Assembly (NCBI GenBank): GCA_021787395.1
Contig: JAJYLZ010000002.1
Location: forward strand, 95,842 to 159,841
Length of the DNA stretch: 64,000 nt
Reading direction: 5' to 3'
Source of the DNA: Chloroflexota bacterium
Lineage (GTDB): Bacteria; Chloroflexota; Limnocylindria; Limnocylindrales; CSP1-4
Part shown: positions 25,448 through 34,081 of the stretch, piece by piece
How the letters are laid out: each line of letters opens with the position of its first letter
Numbering within the stretch: position 1 is the stretch's first letter
Program-made: the position numbers and the translations under genes
The notes under the pieces: generated by a model
The model's input: the letters and a program-made list of their open reading frames with translations, nothing else
The model's database searches: none
Told to the model about the DNA's origin: nothing

Positions 25448-26944
25448 GTGCTCACCGCCGCCATCTTCATCCCGATCCTTGCCGCGGCGCTGCTCGCGCT
25501 GCTCCCGAGAAGCCGTGGTCTCGGAGCGAGCCCGCGTGCGCTCGCCGTTGCGGCGACCATCGTGGCGGTCGTCCCGCTGGTCCTGGTGGCGGCGGCATGG
25601 CTCCGCTTCGATGGCGCGTCGGGCTTCCAGCAGGTGGAGACAGTTCCGTGGATCCCGACGCTCGGCATCTCCTACCGGGTCGGGGTGGACGGGCTCTCGC
25701 TGCCGCTCGCCGCGATGACCGCGCTCGTGTTCACAGTCGCTGTGGCCTACCCCGTCGACTTGCGGGGCCGGCCGGTCCCCTACTACGCGCTGATCCTGTT
25801 CCTCGAGGGCGCCTCTGTCGGGGTGTTCCTCGCGCTGGACCTGTTCCTGTTCTTCGTCTTCTGGGACGTCTCGCTGGTGGCGATGTACTTCCTGATCGGC
25901 GCGTGGGGCCACGGTGACGCCCAGAGGTCGGCCCTCAAGTTCTTCCTCTACACCTTTGCAGGCTCGCTGCCCCTGCTCCTCGCCATCCTCGGCGTCTATC
26001 TCGCCACGGACCCCCACACGTTCGACATGGCCGAGATCATCCGCCAGCAGCCGCTCGCCGGAGGCGGGGTCTACGCGGCGCTCGTCTTCGCGGGGTTCTT
26101 CGCCGGGTTCGCCATCAAGACCCCGATCGTCCCGTTCCACACGTGGCTGCCGCCCGCCCACGTGGACGCGCCAGGCCCGGCCTCGGCCATCCTCGCGGGC
26201 GTCCTCCTCAAGATGGGCACCTACGGCTTCGTGCGCATCCTCATGAGCATGGTGCCGGGCGTCTGGGCGGAGCTGTCGCTGCCGCTCGCCGTGCTGGCGG
26301 TCGTCTCGATCGTGTACGGCGCGCTCGTCGCGCTCGCGCAGACCAACCTCAAGCGGCTGATCGCCTACACCAGCGTCAACCACATGGGGTACGTGATCCT
26401 CGGGCTCGCCGTCGCCGGGGCCGCGGCACCCGGCCAGGAGGCGGCGCGGGCCCTCGCGCTCACCGGGGCGACGGTCGAGATGGTCGCCCACGGCCTGATC
26501 ACCGGCGGACTGTTCCTCGTCAGCGGATCGGTCCTCGCCCGCGGCGGCACGTACGACCTCGACTCGTACGGGGGGCTGCTCGGGCGGGCGAGGTCGCTGA
26601 CATGGATCACCGCCCTGCTCGCCTTCGCGAGCTTGGGCCTGCCCGGACTCGCAGGCTTCGTCGCGGAGGTCCAGATCTTCGTCGGGGCACTCGCGGTCTA
26701 CCCGGCGCTCGCCGCCGTGGCCCTGCTCGGGATCGTGATCACCGCAGGGCTCTTCCTGCGGATGCTGGGCAGGTTGTTCCTGGGGGCGCTGCCCGACCGC
26801 TGGCGCGAGTTCCCCGACCTCGGCCGGCGCGAGGCCGGGCTGCTGGGCGTCCTCGGCGCCCTCGTGCTCCTGATCGGCGTGGTGCCCGGGTGGCTGCTCG
26901 GCACCATCGACGCCTTCGCCGGGCCGTTCGTGGGGAGGCCGTGA
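25448..26944 (+). CDS. nuoM: NuoM-like proton-channel subunit
   Basis: 498 residues from GTG 25448 with GGAG upstream. Fourteen helices. Lys of AIKTPIVPFHTWLPPAHVDAP and His of VAHGLITGG are kept. In the TM5 motif the usual FWEL glutamate is Asp (FWDVSLVAMYF), a conservative change. Acidic residue in GFVAEVQIF is kept. It overlaps nuoN as TGATG. Confidence 0.93.
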   Translation: MLTAAIFIPILAAALLALLPRSRGLGASPRALAVAATIVAVVPLVLVAAAWLRFDGASGFQQVETVPWIPTLGISYRVGVDGLSLPLAAMTALVFTVAVAYPVDLRGRPVPYYALILFLEGASVGVFLALDLFLFFVFWDVSLVAMYFLIGAWGHGDAQRSALKFFLYTFAGSLPLLLAILGVYLATDPHTFDMAEIIRQQPLAGGGVYAALVFAGFFAGFAIKTPIVPFHTWLPPAHVDAPGPASAILAGVLLKMGTYGFVRILMSMVPGVWAELSLPLAVLAVVSIVYGALVALAQTNLKRLIAYTSVNHMGYVILGLAVAGAAAPGQEAARALALTGATVEMVAHGLITGGLFLVSGSVLARGGTYDLDSYGGLLGRARSLTWITALLAFASLGLPGLAGFVAEVQIFVGALAVYPALAAVALLGIVITAGLFLRMLGRLFLGALPDRWREFPDLGRREAGLLGVLGALVLLIGVVPGWLLGTIDAFAGPFVGRP

Positions 26945-28371
26945 TGCCGATCGCCACGATGGTGGGCTGGGCGGGCGACGTGCTCGCCGAGCTCGCCATG
27001 GTGATCGGCGGCATCGTGGTGCTGCTCTATGCGCTGGCCGCCGGGCCCCGGCGGCAGGTCGGGGCTGCCTGGCTGGCGCTGGCCACGACGGGTGTGGCGC
27101 TCGCGCTCACCATCCCCGCGCTCGGCGAGCCCGGGCGCCTGACGTTCGCCGGGACCTACGCCCACGACGCCGCCGCTGCGGTCGCGCGGGTCATCGTCCT
27201 CCTCGCGACGGGCGTGACGGTGGCCTTCTCCGTCCCGTGGTTCCGGCGCGACCCGCGGCATGGCGAGTACTACACCCTGCTGCTGTTCGGCGCGCTCGGC
27301 GCGATGCTGCTCGCGGGGGCGGCCGCGCTGACCGAGCTCGTCGTGGCCATGCTGATGTCCTCGGCCACGGGGTTCGTGCTCGCCGCCTATCACCGCAAGT
27401 CGTCGGCCGCCGCCGAGGCCGCGATCAAGTACTACCTGGTCGGGGCCTTGGCCAACGCGGCGATGCTGATGGGCGTCGCCATCCTCTATGGCCTAGCCGG
27501 GGTCACCACTCTCGACCGCCTGGCGGCCGGCCTTCCGGACAGCGCGTCGCCCGCGGCATCCGTGGCCGTCGCCCTGGTGATGGTCGGTCTCATGTTCAAG
27601 CTCGGCGCCGTACCGGTCCACGTCTGGGTGCCGGACGTGGCGCAGGGCGCGCCGGCCCCCATTGCCGGCTTCCTGACCGCCGTGCCGAAGGTTGGCGCAT
27701 TCGTATTCCTCGCCCGCCTCGTCCTCGTGCTGCCGCCCTCGGCGCTCGGCTGGGAGGTCATGGTCGCTGTCGGCGCCGCTGCCACCATGACCCTCGGCAA
27801 CCTGGCCTGCCTGTGGCAGGACGACGTCCGACGGCTGCTGGGATGGTCGGCGGTCTCGCAGACCGGTTACGGGCTGATGGCGGTCGCTGCCCTCGGGCGG
27901 AGCGACCTCGCGATGGCGGCGCTCCTCTACTTCCTCGCCGCCTATGTGCCGGCGAACCTCGCGGCCTTCGGCGTCGTCGTGACGCTGCGAGGACGCACGG
28001 CCCTCACCGACTACCCGGGTTTGGCGAACGAGCACCCGACTGCAGCGGCCTCGCTAGCCCTGAGCTTCCTGTCCTTCATCGGGGTGCCGCCGCTGTCGGG
28101 GTTCGTCGCGAAGCTCCTGCTGTTCGTCGTGGCGATCCAGGCCGGGCTCGCCTGGCTCGCGGTGATCGCCGCGGCCAACACGGTCATCTCGATCTTCTAC
28201 TACGTGCGGGTGCTCGCGCCCGTGTACTTCGCGGCCGCAGCGGGACGGATGCGGACGCTCGGAGCTGGGGCGGCGCTCGCGACGGCGGCCTCGGCGGCGG
28301 TTCTCGTCGTGACCGGCGTGATTGCGCAGCCGCTCGTCGCTGCGTTCGCCGCGGCGACGCCAGGGCGCTGA
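26944..28371 (+). CDS. nuoN: NuoN-like proton-channel subunit
   Basis: 475 residues. The TM7 Lys is kept (MFKLGAVPVHVWVPDV) and a second Lys lies in EAAIKYYLVGA. The TM5 glutamate position aligns with Met in my reading (AMLMSSATGFVLAAY), with Glu found four to five residues earlier (LTELVV); an alignment is required to decide. The last conventional nuo gene; no nuoE, F, G, I or intact B, C, D is in the window. Confidence 0.9.
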   Translation: MPIATMVGWAGDVLAELAMVIGGIVVLLYALAAGPRRQVGAAWLALATTGVALALTIPALGEPGRLTFAGTYAHDAAAAVARVIVLLATGVTVAFSVPWFRRDPRHGEYYTLLLFGALGAMLLAGAAALTELVVAMLMSSATGFVLAAYHRKSSAAAEAAIKYYLVGALANAAMLMGVAILYGLAGVTTLDRLAAGLPDSASPAASVAVALVMVGLMFKLGAVPVHVWVPDVAQGAPAPIAGFLTAVPKVGAFVFLARLVLVLPPSALGWEVMVAVGAAATMTLGNLACLWQDDVRRLLGWSAVSQTGYGLMAVAALGRSDLAMAALLYFLAAYVPANLAAFGVVVTLRGRTALTDYPGLANEHPTAAASLALSFLSFIGVPPLSGFVAKLLLFVVAIQAGLAWLAVIAAANTVISIFYYVRVLAPVYFAAAAGRMRTLGAGAALATAASAAVLVVTGVIAQPLVAAFAAATPGR

Positions 28372-28379
28372 GGGACGCA

Positions 28380-28598
28380 GTGACGCCGGACTCGGACCGC
28401 GACGCCGTCCGCGACGCCATTCGCCTGGCCGACCTGCACGCCGCCGCGCGCGGGGCGATGGATCCGGACCAACCGCAGGCGCCGAAGCCGCAGCCAGCTG
28501 TGGGTGGCGAAGGCTCATCCCCGGTGCGAGGTGGCGGCCCGGCGGCACGCCATCCGCCGATGGTGCGCCGCGAGCCGAGCCCACGCCGACCCGCCTGA
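28380..28598 (+). CDS. 72-aa Pro/Arg-rich protein after nuoN
   Basis: GTG 28380 lies 9 nt after the nuoN stop with GAGGGA before it. The 72 residues begin with an acidic amphipathic helix (SDRDAVRDAIRLADLHAAARG) and then become Pro/Gly/Arg-rich and disordered. No family is recognised. It could be a peripheral subunit or a non-functional tail frame; the tight spacing and helix argue for a gene. Confidence 0.45.
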   Translation: MTPDSDRDAVRDAIRLADLHAAARGAMDPDQPQAPKPQPAVGGEGSSPVRGGGPAARHPPMVRREPSPRRPA

Positions 28599-28707
28599 CG
28601 ACCGAGCCGCGCCCCGATCGGCGGTACCTCTGCGGCGAGCGGCGCGGGGGCTCCCGTCGGCTCGCCGACCGCCGTGGTCGGCGGTGTCGGTGCCGCTCAC
28701 AGGAGGT

Positions 28708-28733
28708 CTCAGCCGAGGCTCATCCCGCCCTCA
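28708..28733 (+). promoter_or_regulatory. Family A repeats before DoxX-like gene
   Basis: CTCA 28708, 28719 and 28730, perfect 11-bp steps; further CTCA copies lie 12 bp outside on each side (28696, 28742). This is the longest CTCA run seen in the window. The DoxX-like gene starts at 28824. Confidence 0.75.
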
Positions 28734-28823
28734 CCTGTGGCCTCAAGACTGACCCTGTCGGCCGGAGCCAAGCGGGGACACGAACTGGTGGCCCGAGCTC
28801 CGAGGAGCCGACAGGAGATGACG

Positions 28824-29462
28824 ATGACTGACAAGGGCACCCAAGGGGTCACCTTCCAGGGGGCCGCCCGTCCACTGCTGGCCGGCCTGCTCGCCATTCA
28901 GGCGTTCCTCGGCTACGAGTGGTTCATGTCCGGGTTGTCCAAGCTGCTGAGCCCGGACTGGGTGAGCGGCCTCGGCGACAATCTCACGGACACGGCGAAA
29001 GGCCTGAGCGGCCCCTACGACTCTTTCCTCACCGGCCTGGTCATCCCGAACGCACAGCTGTTCGCGGTACTGGTGATGGTCGGCGAGCTCGCCATCGGCG
29101 CGCTCCTCGTCGCCGTCGCCGTGCTGTGGTGGGCACGCTGGGATCGCCTCGGCGCCAGCCGCCAGTCGCTGCTGCTGGCGATCGTCATCGGGGCTGGCCT
29201 CCTCGCGATCTTCCTGAACGTGAACTTCCACCTGGCGAACAACGGCGGACACCCCTGGCTGATCTCCGGCGACCCGTTCGACGAGGGCGTCGACCTCGAC
29301 AGCGTCATGCCGGTGATCCAGCTCGGCATCTCTCTGGTCGCCCTGCGGTTCCTCCGCGAGGTCCGCGCAGCATCACACCGCGTCGGCGAGCTCGCGGCAG
29401 GCGGCACCGCACCCAGCCGTTCCGTCCAGGGCGGCCCGATCGCCGGGGCGCACACCCACTGA
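28824..29462 (+). CDS. DoxX/DoxD-like membrane protein
   Basis: 212 residues from ATG 28824 (AGGAG six nt upstream; ATG 28818 is too close to it). Four helices with the DoxX-type features FLGYEWFMSGLSKLL at TM1, VGELAIGALLV and FLNVNFHLANNGG. DoxX/DoxD proteins are quinone-linked or redox-partner membrane proteins, for example with thiosulfate:quinone oxidoreductase or with SOD/SseA in mycobacteria. The tail is His-terminated (GAHTH). A second DoxX protein is at 59093-59854. Confidence 0.82.
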   Translation: MTDKGTQGVTFQGAARPLLAGLLAIQAFLGYEWFMSGLSKLLSPDWVSGLGDNLTDTAKGLSGPYDSFLTGLVIPNAQLFAVLVMVGELAIGALLVAVAVLWWARWDRLGASRQSLLLAIVIGAGLLAIFLNVNFHLANNGGHPWLISGDPFDEGVDLDSVMPVIQLGISLVALRFLREVRAASHRVGELAAGGTAPSRSVQGGPIAGAHTH

Positions 29463-29542
29463 CGACGGCCACCCCGCCGAGGAGGTTCCTCCACCTGCAC
29501 CCACGGCGCCAGGCTCGCGAGGACGAGCCGACTGGCGCCAGG

Positions 29543-29582
29543 GCGACCCCCACAGGCGTACGCCGACGCCTGCGGGGGTCGC
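29543..29582 (+). terminator. Strong hairpin between DoxX-like gene and TCS-1
   Basis: A 17-bp stem with one mismatch and a 6-nt loop (GCGACCCCCACAGGCGT and partner). It separates the DoxX transcript from the response-regulator operon. Confidence 0.75.
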
Positions 29583-29635
29583 TTCGCTGACCCGGCGAGG
29601 GCGCGTCGGACGCCCCCGGCGAGATCAGCGACCGT

Positions 29636-29661
29636 CTCATTCCGCTCTCATGTCGTCCTAA
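29636..29661 (+). promoter_or_regulatory. Family A repeats before TCS-1 (autoregulation)
   Basis: CTCA 29636 and CTCA 29647, 11 bp apart, followed by CCTAAG 10 nt after the start of the second, overlapping the degenerate third position. Same architecture as 34055-34081. Supports autoregulation by the response regulator encoded at 29807. The remainder of 29583-29806 shows nothing else. Confidence 0.65.
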
Positions 29662-29806
29662 GGTTCGGGCGGCACAGTGCCCATGCGCGGGCACCCGCCC
29701 GGCCGCAGGTCGCCAGTGGCGGCGGCAACGTACGATGGCCGCACCAGCGACGCGCCGCGCGGACCGGGGCCCAAGCGCACGAACCACAGGAGGCCGTCCC
29801 GACGCC

Positions 29807-30490
29807 ATGGCCGAACCCACGCGCATCCTCGTCGTCGACGACGACCCGAAGATAAGGACCGTCGTCCGGCGGGGCCTCGCCTACGAGGGGTACCGGGTGG
29901 TGGAGGCTGCCTCGGGCGAGGAGGGCCTCGACAAGGCCCGGGAGCACCTGCCCCAGCTGGTCATCCTCGACGTCATGATGCCGGGGATCGACGGTCTCGA
30001 GGTGACGCGGCGCCTCCGCGCCGGGGGGGACGAGGTCGCCATCCTGATGCTGACCGCTCGCGACGAGGTCAAGGACCGCGTTGAGGGCCTGGAGACCGGC
30101 GCCGACGACTACCTGGTCAAGCCGTTCAACTTCGAGGAGCTCCTGGCCCGCGTCCACGCCCTGCTGCGGCGGAGGACGTCGCCGGCGGGCGAGGTCCTCC
30201 GCTTCGCCGACCTGGAGTTCGACGTCGACGCGCGGGAGGCCCGCCGCGGCGACCGCCGGATCGAGCTGACCACGACCGAGTACAACCTGCTGCTCCTGTT
30301 CATGCGCCACCCGCGCAAGGTGCTGACCCGCGACGTGATCATGGACCACGTCTGGTCCTACGACTTCGAGGGCGAGTCGAACGTGCTCGAGGTCTACATC
30401 CGCTACCTGCGCGGCAAGCTCGAGGCCGACGGCGAGCCCAGGCTCCTGCACACGGTCCGGGGCGCGGGCTACGTCCTCAAGGACGGGTGA
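29807..30490 (+). CDS. OmpR-family response regulator (TCS-1)
   Basis: 227 residues. Receiver domain 1-120 with acidic pocket VVDDDPK, phospho-acceptor Asp in ILDVMMPG, Thr of MLTARD and Lys of LVKPF. Winged-helix Trans_reg_C domain from about 130 to the end ([23 protein letters not shown]). Such regulators bind direct repeats with 11-bp periodicity, exactly the layout of the CTCA blocks. Overlaps its kinase by 4 nt. I propose it as the regulator of family A sites (inference). Confidence 0.95.
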   Translation: MAEPTRILVVDDDPKIRTVVRRGLAYEGYRVVEAASGEEGLDKAREHLPQLVILDVMMPGIDGLEVTRRLRAGGDEVAILMLTARDEVKDRVEGLETGADDYLVKPFNFEELLARVHALLRRRTSPAGEVLRFADLEFDVDAREARRGDRRIELTTTEYNLLLLFMRHPRKVLTRDVIMDHVWSYDFEGESNVLEVYIRYLRGKLEADGEPRLLHTVRGAGYVLKDG

Positions 30491-31893
30491 GCCGCCTGCC
30501 GCGGCTCTCGATCCGCGTCCGGCTCGCGCTGCTTTACACGGGCCTGCTGGCCGCCGCGCTGGCCGCCTTCGGGGGCGGCATGTACGTCGTCCTGAGCCGG
30601 GAGCTCGAGTCCTCGTTCGACGCCTCGCTCGTCGCAAACGCGGAGCACGCCGCCGGGGCGATCGCGCAGGACCTCAACGCTGCCGGGGGCCTGACGCCGT
30701 CGCCGAGACTCGTCTCGCAGCTCGCGTCGACCGGGGGGCGGATCCTCGTGCTCGACCCCTCGGGCCGCGAGATCGCCGACTCGGCGCCCCCCGCGGAGCC
30801 GGCCCTGCCCGTGACCCCCGATGACATTGCTGCCGCTGACCACAACGGCCACTCCATCCATGAGCATCCGGTCCCCGGGGACGTCCTGCGGATCACGGTC
30901 CAGACGGTCCGCGGGCCTGACGCGAGCACGCTCGGGTACGTCGTGTGGGCCGACAGCACGCGCCCGCTCCGCTCGCTGCTCGACACGGTCCGCCTCGCCC
31001 TCTTGCTCGGGGGTCTGGCCGTGACGGCGCTCGCCCTGATCGGCGGGCTCTTCCTGGCCCGCCGGGCTCTCGCGCCGGTCGCCGACATGACCGACACGGC
31101 CCGCGCGATCGCCCTGTCCGGCGACTTCGGGGCCCGCGTCGAGGGGCCTGGGACGGCCGACGAGGTCGGCGAGCTCGCGGCGGCGTTCAACGAGATGCTG
31201 GCCGCCCTCGAGTCGAGCCACCTGGCCCTCCAGCGATTCCTCGGCGACGCCTCGCACCAGCTCCGCACCCCGCTCACGGTGATCCGCGCCAACCTCGACC
31301 TCGCGACGCGGCCCGACTTCGACGAGACCGAGCGGTCGGCCATCCTCGACGACGCCCGCGACGAGGCCGAGCGGATGGGCCGCCTCATCGCTGACCTCCT
31401 CTCGCTGGCCCGGGCGGAGTCCGGGGCCCGCCTCAGCTTCCAGCCCGTCGAGCTCGACGCGCTGCTCGTGGACAGTGTCCGCCGGCATCGGCAGGCGGCG
31501 CCCCACGTGCGGATGTCGGTGGCTGCCGTGGAGCCCGTGGTGGTCGAGGGCGATGCCGACCGCCTGCGCGAGCTGTTCGGCATCGTGCTGGACAACGCGG
31601 CCCGCTACACCCCGCCGGGCGGGAGCGTCACGGCCCGCCTCACGACCCGCGACGGGGCGGCGGTGGTCACCGTCGACGACACGGGGATCGGCGTGGACGC
31701 GGAGGATGCTGACCATCTGTTCGAGCGCCTGTACCGCGGACGCCGCGCGCGGCAGATCCGCCCGTCCGGGACGGGCCTCGGCCTCGCGATCGCGCGCTGG
31801 ATCGCCGACGCCCACGGCGCGACGATCTCGCTGTCGCCGCGACCGGCCGGGGGCACCCGCGCGGAGATCGTCCTGCCCGCGCGAACGAGCTGA
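30487..31893 (+). CDS. Sensor histidine kinase (TCS-1)
   Basis: 468 residues starting GTG (GTGA overlap). TM1 about 15-35, a roughly 130-residue extracellular sensor domain, TM2 about 170-190, HAMP, HisKA with phospho-His in [15 protein letters not shown] near 255, and a HATPase domain with N-box LDNAARYTP and G-boxes DDTGIGVD and GTGLGLAI. The sensor loop contains [17 protein letters not shown], a His cluster that could bind metal. Signal is therefore unknown, with metal or envelope stress likely from its neighbours. Confidence 0.94.
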   Translation: MSRLPRLSIRVRLALLYTGLLAAALAAFGGGMYVVLSRELESSFDASLVANAEHAAGAIAQDLNAAGGLTPSPRLVSQLASTGGRILVLDPSGREIADSAPPAEPALPVTPDDIAAADHNGHSIHEHPVPGDVLRITVQTVRGPDASTLGYVVWADSTRPLRSLLDTVRLALLLGGLAVTALALIGGLFLARRALAPVADMTDTARAIALSGDFGARVEGPGTADEVGELAAAFNEMLAALESSHLALQRFLGDASHQLRTPLTVIRANLDLATRPDFDETERSAILDDARDEAERMGRLIADLLSLARAESGARLSFQPVELDALLVDSVRRHRQAAPHVRMSVAAVEPVVVEGDADRLRELFGIVLDNAARYTPPGGSVTARLTTRDGAAVVTVDDTGIGVDAEDADHLFERLYRGRRARQIRPSGTGLGLAIARWIADAHGATISLSPRPAGGTRAEIVLPARTS

Positions 31894-31935
31894 GCCGGAC
31901 GCGCGGGCGAGTTGGCCCACAGCGCCGCCGAATGT

Positions 31936-31961
31936 CTCACGAGAGGCTCACCTGGCTCTCA
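31936..31961 (+). promoter_or_regulatory. Family A repeats, very close to a start codon
   Basis: CTCA 31936, 31947 and 31958, perfect 11-bp steps. The last lies only 28 bp from the ATG at 31986, leaving room for a core promoter but almost no leader, so the message may be leaderless. Confidence 0.7.
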
Positions 31962-31985
31962 GCCTGGCGGGCGACCATCGGGTCC

Positions 31986-32219
31986 ATGGACGGTTCGCTT
32001 CAGTTGAGGATCCCGGTGTTCGGCCTCGGATGCGGCGGGGCCGGCGCGACGACGCTCGAGCGCGCGCTGGCAGCCGTGCCCGGCGTCCGCAGCGTGTACG
32101 TGAACCCTGCCACCGAGACCGCGTATGTGCGGGGCGATGCAGGCGTCGTGGACGCGTGGACGCTGATGCGGGTGATCCACCGGGCCGGCTATCACGCCGG
32201 CCGACCGGTCGACGCTTGA
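31986..32219 (+). CDS. HMA-like metal-binding protein with one cysteine
   Basis: 77 residues with the beta-alpha-beta-beta-alpha-beta order of HMA/CopZ proteins (LRIPVFGLGCGGAGATTLER, AVPGVRSVYVNPATETAYV, IHRAGYHAG). The usual MxCxxC motif is reduced to GLGCGGA with a single Cys, so metal binding would need another ligand or a dimer. No Shine-Dalgarno precedes the ATG, in agreement with a leaderless transcript. Followed by a YHS gene in the same unit. Confidence 0.72.
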   Translation: MDGSLQLRIPVFGLGCGGAGATTLERALAAVPGVRSVYVNPATETAYVRGDAGVVDAWTLMRVIHRAGYHAGRPVDA

Positions 32220-32241
32220 GCGCAGCATTGGGAGCGAGCAC

Positions 32242-32472
32242 ATGCACGCACACGACCATCGCCAGGACCACCTCGCAACCGACCCCGTCTGCGGGATGAA
32301 GGTTGCGCGGGGAGGATCCGCATCCGTCGTTCACGGAGGAACCACGTACTGGTTCTGCGAGCCCGCCTGTGCGGCGACCTTCCGCCAGGACCCGGATCGC
32401 TGGGCCGCGTCGGAACCGCTCACCCACGACCACGCCGACCACGACCGCGCCGGCCACGCCCACCATGGGTAG
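32242..32472 (+). CDS. YHS-domain protein with His-rich ends
   Basis: 76 residues with GGGAG upstream. Starts MHAHDHRQDH and ends in a His/Asp-rich tail (THDHADHDRAGHAHHG), flanking a YHS domain with DPVCGMKV and YWFCEPACAATF. The His-rich ends add metal-binding capacity; a chaperone or storage role for copper or zinc is likely. Follows the HMA-like gene by 22 nt. Confidence 0.85.
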   Translation: MHAHDHRQDHLATDPVCGMKVARGGSASVVHGGTTYWFCEPACAATFRQDPDRWAASEPLTHDHADHDRAGHAHHG

Positions 32473-32505
32473 CAGCGCTTCGGCACGGCCGGGAGGCGTA
32501 CCGAG

Positions 32506-33699
32506 GTGAGCTCCAAGCGGCGTCCGCAGCGGGGCTCACACGCAACGCCGGCGCGGTCCGTCGCGACTGCCAATTCCGCGCGGCCGCGCGTCGCGAGCCC
32601 GGAATTGGCTCCGGCGTCCCCGGCCCCTGACGCCGCGCCCACCAGCCCCGGCGCCGTGCCCATTGCCGCCGAGGCCGAGCCGCAGGCGCTCGTCGTGTCC
32701 CACAGGTTCGACCCCGGTCCCGGGGGCGCGCCGCCGTACACGGCCACGATCCGGCTCACGGGCCGCCGACGCGGCGTCGTCGGCGCGCCGGGCTCCGAAG
32801 ACGCGTTCTCCACCACCGAAACGGTGGTCGGGGTCGTGCCGGGCAGCGACCCGATGTCGACGACGACGTGGGTCTACGGGATCGCGTCCGGCGAATGGGA
32901 TGTCACCGCCGAGGTCATCGGCCCCGAGCGGGCGCGCGCCGCCAACCCGACTGCGCTGTCGGCGGTCGGATGGTCCTGGCGTCGGTGGGCGATGGTCGGG
33001 GTGGCTGGCCCCGCCAAGACGCGCTGGGCCCTCACGGCCCCGCTGGCTGCCGCGCCCGGGGTCATGACCGGAAGTTTCCTCGCCGCCGCAACCATCGCGC
33101 TGCTGGGGGCCGTCGCCGCGCAGCCGCTGTTCCTCACGCACCACGGCGTGTCCGTCGGCCCGGCCATCCTCGCCTCAGTACTGGCGATGATCATCGGCGT
33201 CGCGGGCGCGAAGGCCTGGTACATGGTCCTGAAGGGCCCGAGCCGCGCGACGCTGCGCGAGGGCTGGTCGGTCGACGGGTTCCTCGTGTCCGCCCCGGTC
33301 GTGGCCGTCGTCACTGGCCTGCTCCTCGGCGTCCCGACTGGCGGGTACCTCGACGCGATCGCGCCGACGATCTTCCTGGCGGTCGCCGTCGGGCGGGTTG
33401 GCTGCTTCCTTACCGGATGCTGTGCCGGCCGCATCACGACAGGCCCTGGCATCTGGTCATCCGATCGGCGGGTCGGCGCGCGGCGAATCCCCGCCCAGCT
33501 CATCGAGTCGGCCGTCGGGGTGACGCTGTCCATCCTCACCTCGGCCCTCGTGCTGGGGCGGGTCGCCCAGGGCACCGGCCTGGTCTTCGTCGGCTCAGTG
33601 GTCCTCTACGCCGTCGTGCGCCAGGGGCTGCTCAGGCTCCGCGCCGAGTCGCGACGGTTCTCGTGGCGGCGTGCGGATCGCGGGCCGGCCGCCGCGTGA
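32506..33699 (+). CDS. Lgt-like membrane protein with extra N-terminal domain
   Basis: 397 residues from GTG 32506 (GGGAGG upstream). Residues 1-60 are disordered and Ser/Ala/Pro-rich; 60-150 are beta-rich, immunoglobulin-like (GGAPPYTATIRLTG, TTWVYGIASGEWDVTAEV). From about 175 six to seven helices follow with a prolipoprotein diacylglyceryl transferase-like core: GRVGCFLTGCCAGR and RIPAQLIESAVG. The canonical Lgt is at 43706. The GCFLTGCC triple Cys is unlike housekeeping Lgt. Function may be lipid transfer to a special substrate or something different. Confidence 0.72.
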   Translation: MSSKRRPQRGSHATPARSVATANSARPRVASPELAPASPAPDAAPTSPGAVPIAAEAEPQALVVSHRFDPGPGGAPPYTATIRLTGRRRGVVGAPGSEDAFSTTETVVGVVPGSDPMSTTTWVYGIASGEWDVTAEVIGPERARAANPTALSAVGWSWRRWAMVGVAGPAKTRWALTAPLAAAPGVMTGSFLAAATIALLGAVAAQPLFLTHHGVSVGPAILASVLAMIIGVAGAKAWYMVLKGPSRATLREGWSVDGFLVSAPVVAVVTGLLLGVPTGGYLDAIAPTIFLAVAVGRVGCFLTGCCAGRITTGPGIWSSDRRVGARRIPAQLIESAVGVTLSILTSALVLGRVAQGTGLVFVGSVVLYAVVRQGLLRLRAESRRFSWRRADRGPAAA

Positions 33700-33720
33700 C
33701 CCGGTCCTGAGAACCTCGGT

Positions 33721-33993
33721 TCAGAGGCACCACTCGGTGTACGGCGTCGAGCTCGACGCCGGTGCCGGCTCGTGGTTCGCCTCGCCCGCGCAGCAGATCG
33801 CCGTGAGCCCGTCGGGGGCGTGGTCGTGGTCGAGCACGAAGCGCGAGAAGCACCCCGCGCAGCGGAACCGCAGGGTTCGGCCGTGGAACAGCGCCGTGAC
33901 GCCCGACCCGGCCTCCACAGGTGAGCCGCAGGTGGCACAGGCCGCCGCGGGCTGGTCGTCGGAGTCGATGACGGCGAGTTCGCTCAGTTGCAT
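33721..33993 (-). CDS. Zinc-ribbon-like protein
   Basis: 90 residues from ATG 33993 with GAGAGG upstream. Two Cys pairs (CATCGSP and RCAGCFSRF) about 30 residues apart form a probable zinc ribbon; a third Cys pair (TAICCAGE) and a terminal WCL follow, with several His residues. Cytosolic. Likely a metal-binding or nucleic-acid-binding adaptor; similar proteins accompany metal clusters in related genomes, though I cannot name the family. Its family A promoter lies at 34055-34081. Confidence 0.72.
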   Translation of the reverse strand: MQLSELAVIDSDDQPAAACATCGSPVEAGSGVTALFHGRTLRFRCAGCFSRFVLDHDHAPDGLTAICCAGEANHEPAPASSSTPYTEWCL

Positions 33994-34054
33994 GGGAACC
34001 TCTCGATTGCGTCGCACGGGGCATCGCCCCGGGGTTCGAGGGTCGTCCCGCAGG

Positions 34055-34081
34055 CTTAGGCAGCCATGAGGCGGCGATGAG
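34055..34081 (-). promoter_or_regulatory. Family A repeats before zinc-ribbon gene
   Basis: On the minus strand CTCA starts at 34081 and 34070, with CCTAAG starting at 34060, the same arrangement as 29636-29662. The first repeat overlaps the start codon of the divergent DUF1461 gene. Confidence 0.6.

Noticed and set aside
23693-26944. Very long plus frame covering nuoL and nuoM
   Set aside because: Its first half reads nuoL out of frame; only the segment from 25448 is NuoM.
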